A stretch of 64,000 bases of DNA from Ruegeria_B marisflavi (GTDB lineage Bacteria > Pseudomonadota > Alphaproteobacteria > Rhodobacterales > Rhodobacteraceae). This document shows, piece by piece, positions 60,328 to 64,000 of this stretch. Below the pieces are notes generated by a model. That model was not told the DNA's origin. It worked only from the letters and a program-made list of their open reading frames with translations, and searched no databases. The position numbers and the translations under genes were made by a program. The stretch covers positions 77,131 to 141,130 of the forward strand of contig NZ_JAOVQN010000012.1 in assembly GCF_025673445.1 (NCBI RefSeq). The letters are read 5' to 3'. Each line of letters begins with the position of its first letter. Position 1 is the stretch's first letter.

Positions 60328-61245
60328 ATGACCTCGTATTTCCGCCATTATCAGGCGTTTCACGCCATCATCGAGACCGGCACAGTGACCGGCGCCGCCG
60401 AACGGCTGGGTGTGTCGCAACCGGCAATCTCGAATCTGCTGGCGCAGCTGGAGCGGCGCACCCGGCTGAAACTGTTCGAGCGCAACCGCGGACGCCTGTT
60501 ACCAACGCCCGAGGCGATGGTGCTCTATGACGAGATCGACACCGTGATGCGCGGGCTGGTGCATGTGAACCAGGCGGTGGTCGACCTGCAAAACCAGAAG
60601 GCCGGGCAGTTGCAGGTTGCCACCAACCACGCCATGGCCTTTGGCTTCATGCCCGGCGAAATCGCGCGCTTTGCCGCCGACAAGCCGAACCTGACGGTGG
60701 CCTTTCAGTCGCAGTATTCGGCCAAGATCCAGGAATGGGTGATGGCCGGCCTGTTCGAGATCGGCATCTGCGAACTGCCCGTGCGCCACGACGGGTTGGA
60801 GGCCAAACCTTTCTTCTTCGAGATCCTCTGCGCCCTGCCGGATCACAGCCCCCTGGCCCGGCACGAGGTGCTGACACCCTCGCTGCTGGATGATCAGCCC
60901 TTCATCGTCATGGGGGCCGACCACATGGTCACCCGCCGCGCCCGCGAAGCGTTTCACAACGAGGGCGCCACCCTACGCATCCGCTGTCAGACCGACCTGT
61001 TTCGCAATGCACTGAACCTTGTGAAACAGGGGTTGGGGGTAACGCTGGTCGATCCGTTCACGGTGGCAACCGATCCGCAGCAAGGCTATGTCCTGCGCCG
61101 GTTCACACCGCGCATCTTGCTGGATGTGATCATCGTCACCGCGCGCGGCCGGCCGATTTCCGCGATCGGCGCGCAGTTCCTGGAGCAGGTGTCTGCCAGC
61201 ATGGCCGCCCTGGCAGCCCCCGAGACGGACCGGTTTGAGGGATGA
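60328..61245 (+). CDS. LysR-family transcriptional regulator
   Basis: A 305-residue LysR protein. N-terminal winged helix (about 1-63): FHAIIETGTVTGAAERLGVSQPAISNLLAQLERRTRLKLFERNRGRLLPT. Effector-binding domain at 90-290 with typical LTVAFQSQYSAKIQEWVMAGLFEIGICELP and GLGVTLVDPFTVA. The start at 60328 gives the canonical N-terminus; an upstream ATG at 60238 would add a non-typical leader. Divergent from the enolase-superfamily gene, which it likely controls in response to the substrate. Confidence 0.9.
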   Translation: MTSYFRHYQAFHAIIETGTVTGAAERLGVSQPAISNLLAQLERRTRLKLFERNRGRLLPTPEAMVLYDEIDTVMRGLVHVNQAVVDLQNQKAGQLQVATNHAMAFGFMPGEIARFAADKPNLTVAFQSQYSAKIQEWVMAGLFEIGICELPVRHDGLEAKPFFFEILCALPDHSPLARHEVLTPSLLDDQPFIVMGADHMVTRRAREAFHNEGATLRIRCQTDLFRNALNLVKQGLGVTLVDPFTVATDPQQGYVLRRFTPRILLDVIIVTARGRPISAIGAQFLEQVSASMAALAAPETDRFEG

Positions 61246-61320
61246 AAAAATCTCTGCATGACTGCTAAGGCGGCAAATTCGCCCTTGTCCTCCTGTCCCG
61301 AAATCCATAAACGGGTCAGC

Positions 61321-61410
61321 GGAGCTGTGGCCGAGTGGTCGAAGGCGCTCCCCTGCTAAGGGAGTAGGCGGGAAACCGTCTCGTGGGTTCGAATCCCATC
61401 GGCTCCGCCA
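61321..61410 (+). tRNA. tRNA-Ser (anticodon GCU)
   Basis: A complete 90-nt class II tRNA with encoded CCA. Acceptor GGAGCTG pairs with CGGCTCC; anticodon stem CTCCC/GGGAG holds CTGCTAA, giving GCT in DNA. The variable arm is GGCGGGAAACCGTC-like and the T arm GTGGGTTCGAATCCCAT. It reads AGC/AGU. Its 3' half is duplicated at 63750-63807, so it is an integration target. Confidence 0.97.
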
Positions 61411-61417
61411 CAACCCG

Positions 61418-61444
61418 TCAACATGATGTTTTTGTTGATTTTTT
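61418..61444 (+). terminator. terminator of the tRNA-Ser gene
   Basis: TCAACA (61418-61423) and TGTTGA (61433-61438) followed by TTTTTT. A second AT hairpin (61445-61475) follows and could terminate from either side. Both lie just inside the island, so the terminator may be element-supplied. Confidence 0.65.
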
Positions 61445-61445
61445 C

Positions 61446-61968
61446 TGAATTTTTTGGCCGCTATCAAAAAATCAGTTTGGGGATGATGTTCTGAAAGCAT
61501 CTAAGTTTTCGAAAAAAAATTCCAAATTATGGCGCGCGTATTGCTGGATTTTACCGCGTTTTCGTGCAAATTCCGTGCAGTGTTTTTATAGCTGAGAAGT
61601 TTTTTTTATTGTATTCAATGAATTAAGCTTTCCCCAATGCACGATTGCACGGATGCGCTTGCACTGCAGTTCGTGCAGGATTTCTAAGGTGAATGATGGA
61701 AAGTCAGGCAACTACTTGATTTTTATTAATAATCACGGAATGCTTGCTCTGACCCGCCAAGGAAGCGTTCGATTTGGAAGCGGAACACCGTACCGCTGGA
61801 CGTTTTTTTCCTTAACGTTGCGCGCGGCATGACACAAACTTGCCTTGGCGGACTCAATCAAAAAGAGCTGGACGGCCTCCGAGCCCCCGGATAGGTTGAT
61901 GTGTAAAAGTCATTTGTGAGCCTGCAAACTTGGTTAAGGCGCATGATATCTGAGAGTTGTGACACAGT
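61446..61968. other. non-coding left flank of the island
   Basis: About 520 bp without a plausible gene. It has an AT hairpin at the start, GTGCA repeats (61561-61581 and 61639-61680) that recur near the right att fragment, and no recognisable integrase remnant. It could hold integrase arm sites and the promoter of the two-gene module. Confidence 0.5.
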
Positions 61969-62541
61969 ATGATTCCTGCATGGAATATGGCGGGTATTAT
62001 CCCGCCGATCCGACCGGGGCAGCCAGGGTTCTGTCCTGACCGTTCGCCGTATCGGGTCGATCTGGTTGACGTGATTGACCGTTTTGCGACTACAAAGGAA
62101 CGTGTCGGAATTCTTCAAGGGCTGCTGAACTACAGGGCTGCATTGACTGCGTCTGGCGCAACAGTAGGTTTTCAGTGGCTCGATGGAAGTTTCATGGAAA
62201 ATGTGGAGGACGTAGAAGGTCGCGCTCCTAACGACATCGACGTTGTGACTTTCTTTGAGTTGCCAGCAGGGGAGACTCAGACGTCCTTTTTGCGTGGAAA
62301 CGCTGATCTATTTGACAGAAAAAAAACTAAGGCTACCTTTCTAGTGGATGCGTTCCCTCAAGTTCTAGGTCAACAATTGACCTATTCACGCGTGCGCCAA
62401 ACCGTATATTGGTATAGTATGTGGTCACATCGGCGAACGGGTCTTTGGAAAGGGTATCTTGAAGTCGATTTGAGCCCTGCAAATGATGCCCCCGCCCAAT
62501 CGCGTTTGGATAGTATTGTAGCCAAGGGGTTGGCGCCATGA
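61969..62541 (+). CDS. nucleotidyltransferase-fold protein resembling DUF6932
   Basis: A 190-residue protein. DGSF (72-75) followed by NDID (88-91) matches the GS-x-DxD active site of minimal nucleotidyltransferases, and a third carboxylate may be D127 in FLVDAF. The C-terminal KGYLEVDLSP (161-170) and the N-terminal leader IPP-G-LPP-like (IIPPIRPGQPG) match what I recall of DUF6932. Such enzymes can add nucleotides to protein or RNA, as in type IV/AbiE-like toxins. First gene of the island pair, in AT-rich DNA; start has no strong RBS. Confidence 0.72.
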   Translation: MIPAWNMAGIIPPIRPGQPGFCPDRSPYRVDLVDVIDRFATTKERVGILQGLLNYRAALTASGATVGFQWLDGSFMENVEDVEGRAPNDIDVVTFFELPAGETQTSFLRGNADLFDRKKTKATFLVDAFPQVLGQQLTYSRVRQTVYWYSMWSHRRTGLWKGYLEVDLSPANDAPAQSRLDSIVAKGLAP

Positions 62542-63455
62542 CCCAGAGGCGGCTTCATCTTGAATCTGAGGTTTCGGAATTAGAGCGTCTTCTAGCCGAG
62601 ATTCCCGACGAGGATGTAATCGATCGATTGGCCTTTGAGCAAAGACTTGATTCAGTGCGGTCTGAGCTTGATACCATTCCTATGCCTGCCCGAACTCCGG
62701 ATAGTTTGAGGCTAACCTTTCGCGGAACTCCAGTATCTGGTAGCCACGGAGTAGCTGCGGACTTCGCAGGTAAGGCCTCAAATGCTTTCGCCGATGCATT
62801 TGCTGCCATTCAGGCAGGTCTAAATTCCACTCTCAGGTATATGGGGCCAATTCCGGACAGAATCCGAAACCAGCTGCTAATAACCGGCACGGCGGTGGGC
62901 TCTTTCGGTTTCGAAATGGAACTGCCGCTAAGTGCCGATGACCTTTTTGCAGACGACAATGGAGCGGACAAAGCAATTGAGGACCTGAAAAACCTACTGC
63001 GTGCCTCTGTTGAAGGAACTGATGATCAAGTATCAGATATTATTGAGGAAATTCACCCTCGAGCAGTGCGAAAAATAGCTGATTTCCTGCATGTCCTTTC
63101 ACAGAACGACGCTTGGTGTGGCATTGAATTTAGGAATGACTATTTCAAGTTTTCCGATGTGGATCAGCTTGCTCTCTCTGAAAAGCGGCTAAGGGAAGAA
63201 AACTTTTCAGAGCGACAAGAGCAGTATTTTGGTGAGTTCCAAGGTGTGTTGCCCCACAGCCGAAATTTTGAGTTCAAAGTGGCGGAAGATGACACAATTA
63301 TTAAGGGCAAAGTCGACAAAAGTGTCGATGATCCCGATATCCTCAATAGAGATTGGTTGCACAAACCGACGCTTGCCACATTCAACGTGGTGCAGTTTGG
63401 GCAGGGCAGGCCACGCTTCACTTTGATGAGCTTGGGAGACCTAAGCTCTGGCTAG
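62538..63455 (+). CDS. unknown partner of the nucleotidyltransferase-like gene
   Basis: Not recognised. 305 residues. Residues 1-50 look like a coiled coil. Residues 60-130 include FRGTPVSGSHGVAADFAG and RIRNQLLITGTAVGSFGFEME, a repeated Gly/Phe-rich pattern that could be a binding domain. The C-terminus (about 235-300) is beta-rich (LPHSRNFEFKV; IIKGKVDKSV; QGRPRFTL), possibly an OB-like or small barrel fold. No membrane segment, no obvious nuclease motif. ATGA overlap with the upstream gene. A toxin, antitoxin or effector role would fit the pair, but is not shown. Confidence 0.65.
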   Translation: MTQRRLHLESEVSELERLLAEIPDEDVIDRLAFEQRLDSVRSELDTIPMPARTPDSLRLTFRGTPVSGSHGVAADFAGKASNAFADAFAAIQAGLNSTLRYMGPIPDRIRNQLLITGTAVGSFGFEMELPLSADDLFADDNGADKAIEDLKNLLRASVEGTDDQVSDIIEEIHPRAVRKIADFLHVLSQNDAWCGIEFRNDYFKFSDVDQLALSEKRLREENFSERQEQYFGEFQGVLPHSRNFEFKVAEDDTIIKGKVDKSVDDPDILNRDWLHKPTLATFNVVQFGQGRPRFTLMSLGDLSSG

Positions 63456-63749
63456 GTGAGCGCTGCATCAGTTGCCCTTCAGTAATGTATTTCACTTTAG
63501 CTCGGCCTTACTGTCGGCGGCTCCCGATAGGATGAGTTTTTCAAGGCCAAGGCTTGCTGTTCAAACGCCACCAATTTCCGAAGTCACTCCCTAAGATTTT
63601 GATCCAATTCTATGTTTTTAAACAAAAAAATTATTGTGTGATTTTCTGCTAAATAAGGTGAAATCGACCCGCGCAAAATCCGTGCAGTCAGATGTGGATA
63701 TCCGTATAAGTCACTAATATTACACATTAATTTAAAACAGAAGCTTCCG
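63456..63749. other. non-coding right flank of the island
   Basis: About 295 bp, AT-rich, no gene seen. It holds a repeat CGCGCAAAATCCGTGCAGT (63670-63688) that matches the one at 61563-61581 in 17 of 19 positions, and a homopolymer region (AAAAAAATTATTG). A frame running antisense from 63817 is a tRNA shadow. Confidence 0.5.
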
Positions 63750-63807
63750 CTGCTAAGGGAGTAGGCCCGGAAGGGTCTCGTGGGTTCGAATCCCATCGGC
63801 TCCGCCA
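63750..63807 (+). repeat. duplicated 3' half of tRNA-Ser (att site)
   Basis: Matches 61353-61410 at 53 of 58 positions: identical in the first 17 bp (CTGCTAAGGGAGTAGGC) and last 33 bp including CCA; the five mismatches are all in the variable arm, and both copies keep a paired stem there. It lacks the 5' half, so it is not a functional tRNA. Confidence 0.93.
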
Positions 63808-63926
63808 CCATATTCATATAAGATTTTGAATTATATGGGTAATATTAGGGAAATGCCTTCCTTGTCCCCCGCAGTATCCCCAAGTTCGACAGCGCTTGCC
63901 CCGGAATTCGCCGGAATTTGGTTCTA

Positions 63927-64000
63927 GGGTCTGTTGAGATTCAGGATTCCCATCTGGTCTAGGTTCTGATTCAAACTCCCAAAAGGGAGGTCTGAATGGA
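63927..64000 (+). mobile_element. possible left end of an IS element with a transposase start
   Basis: CTAG then GGGTCTGTTGA resembles the terminus of IS5-type elements of Rhodobacteraceae, and GGGAGG lies 6 nt before an ATG at 63996 that runs off the window. Only the extreme left end is present, so this is tentative. Confidence 0.35.

Larger units (their letters stand above)
61411..63807 (+). mobile_element. small AT-rich genomic island in tRNA-Ser
   Basis: The interval between the intact tRNA-Ser and the duplicated 3' tRNA fragment is 2.4 kb. It is clearly more AT-rich than the rest of the window, has long non-coding borders and carries just two genes, which overlap by 4 bp. No integrase, excisionase or replication gene is visible in it. 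It may be an integrative cargo element mobilised in trans, or what remains of a larger one; a second element may continue to the right of the window. Confidence 0.8.

Noticed and set aside
60973..61500. Frame crossing the tRNA-Ser antisense with a WRSRWDSNPR-type peptide
   Set aside because: This peptide is the well-known antisense translation of a tRNA-Ser and not a protein.
63584..63817. Antisense frame over the att fragment
   Set aside because: It is the same tRNA-antisense artefact (GFEPTRPFRA).
1..64000. CRISPR arrays, rRNA genes and riboswitches
   Set aside because: No regularly spaced repeat series, no rRNA-like sequence and no riboswitch core was seen anywhere in the window.

Overview
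The window is about 61 kb of GC-rich, densely packed chromosome followed by a short AT-rich mobile tail. It looks like a marine Rhodobacteraceae (Roseobacter group, Ruegeria-like). The support is a VPLPA-CTERM exported protein, TRAP and TAXI transport proteins, the uvrC ... pgsA-moaD-moaE order, a pyrB / non-catalytic dihydroorotase / plsY cluster, and copies of an intergenic GC-hairpin plus GGAGTATTTT element that I know from this group. The species assignment is inference.

Layout. 1-6.3 kb (minus strand): a run from uracil-DNA glycosylase through a phosphoesterase, a LysE exporter and moaB to an HlyD/RND efflux pair that leaves the left edge. 6.4-11.2 kb (plus): a cysteine-rich exported protein, then pyrB, a pyrC-like gene that has lost its metal ligands, plsY and small membrane proteins. 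11.3-15.5 kb: a YHS protein, a VPLPA-CTERM protein, a 0.7 kb gene-poor stretch and a large SARP/TolB/TPR regulator. 15.5-25 kb: plsC, gshA, a PH-like protein, a GNAT, rsmE, ubiA, an OmpA-family protein and a D,D-carboxypeptidase. 25-37.4 kb: clpS, an rRNA methylase, heme genes hemF, hemC and hemE, a desaturase, an adenylate cyclase/TolB/TPR protein, acyl-CoA genes and an HxlR regulator. 37.4-50.8 kb: hydrolase, TAXI protein, DMT exporter, CoxG-like, ABC-2 exporter, S49 peptidase, Ca/Na antiporter, FolM-like SDR, uvrC, pgsA, moaD and moaE. 50.8-61.2 kb: an apparent amino-acid catabolic locus (a D-amino-acid dehydrogenase-like flavoprotein, TRAP dctPQM, a BASS-type carrier and 5-oxoprolinase pxpBCA on one strand; a winged-helix regulator, an enolase-superfamily enzyme and a LysR regulator beside it).

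The right end is the most unusual part. An intact tRNA-Ser(GCU) at 61321-61410 is followed by 2.4 kb of AT-rich DNA that ends in a second copy of the tRNA 3' half (63750-63807). This is the signature of site-specific integration. The interval carries only two genes, overlapping by 4 bp: a minimal nucleotidyltransferase-fold protein resembling DUF6932, and a 305-residue partner I cannot name. No integrase is visible between the att sites. I read it as a small cargo module, possibly defence or toxin-antitoxin. What looks like the left end of an insertion sequence begins just before the window closes.

Coordinates were read by eye. Family assignments come from motifs and remembered family features; no database search was run.
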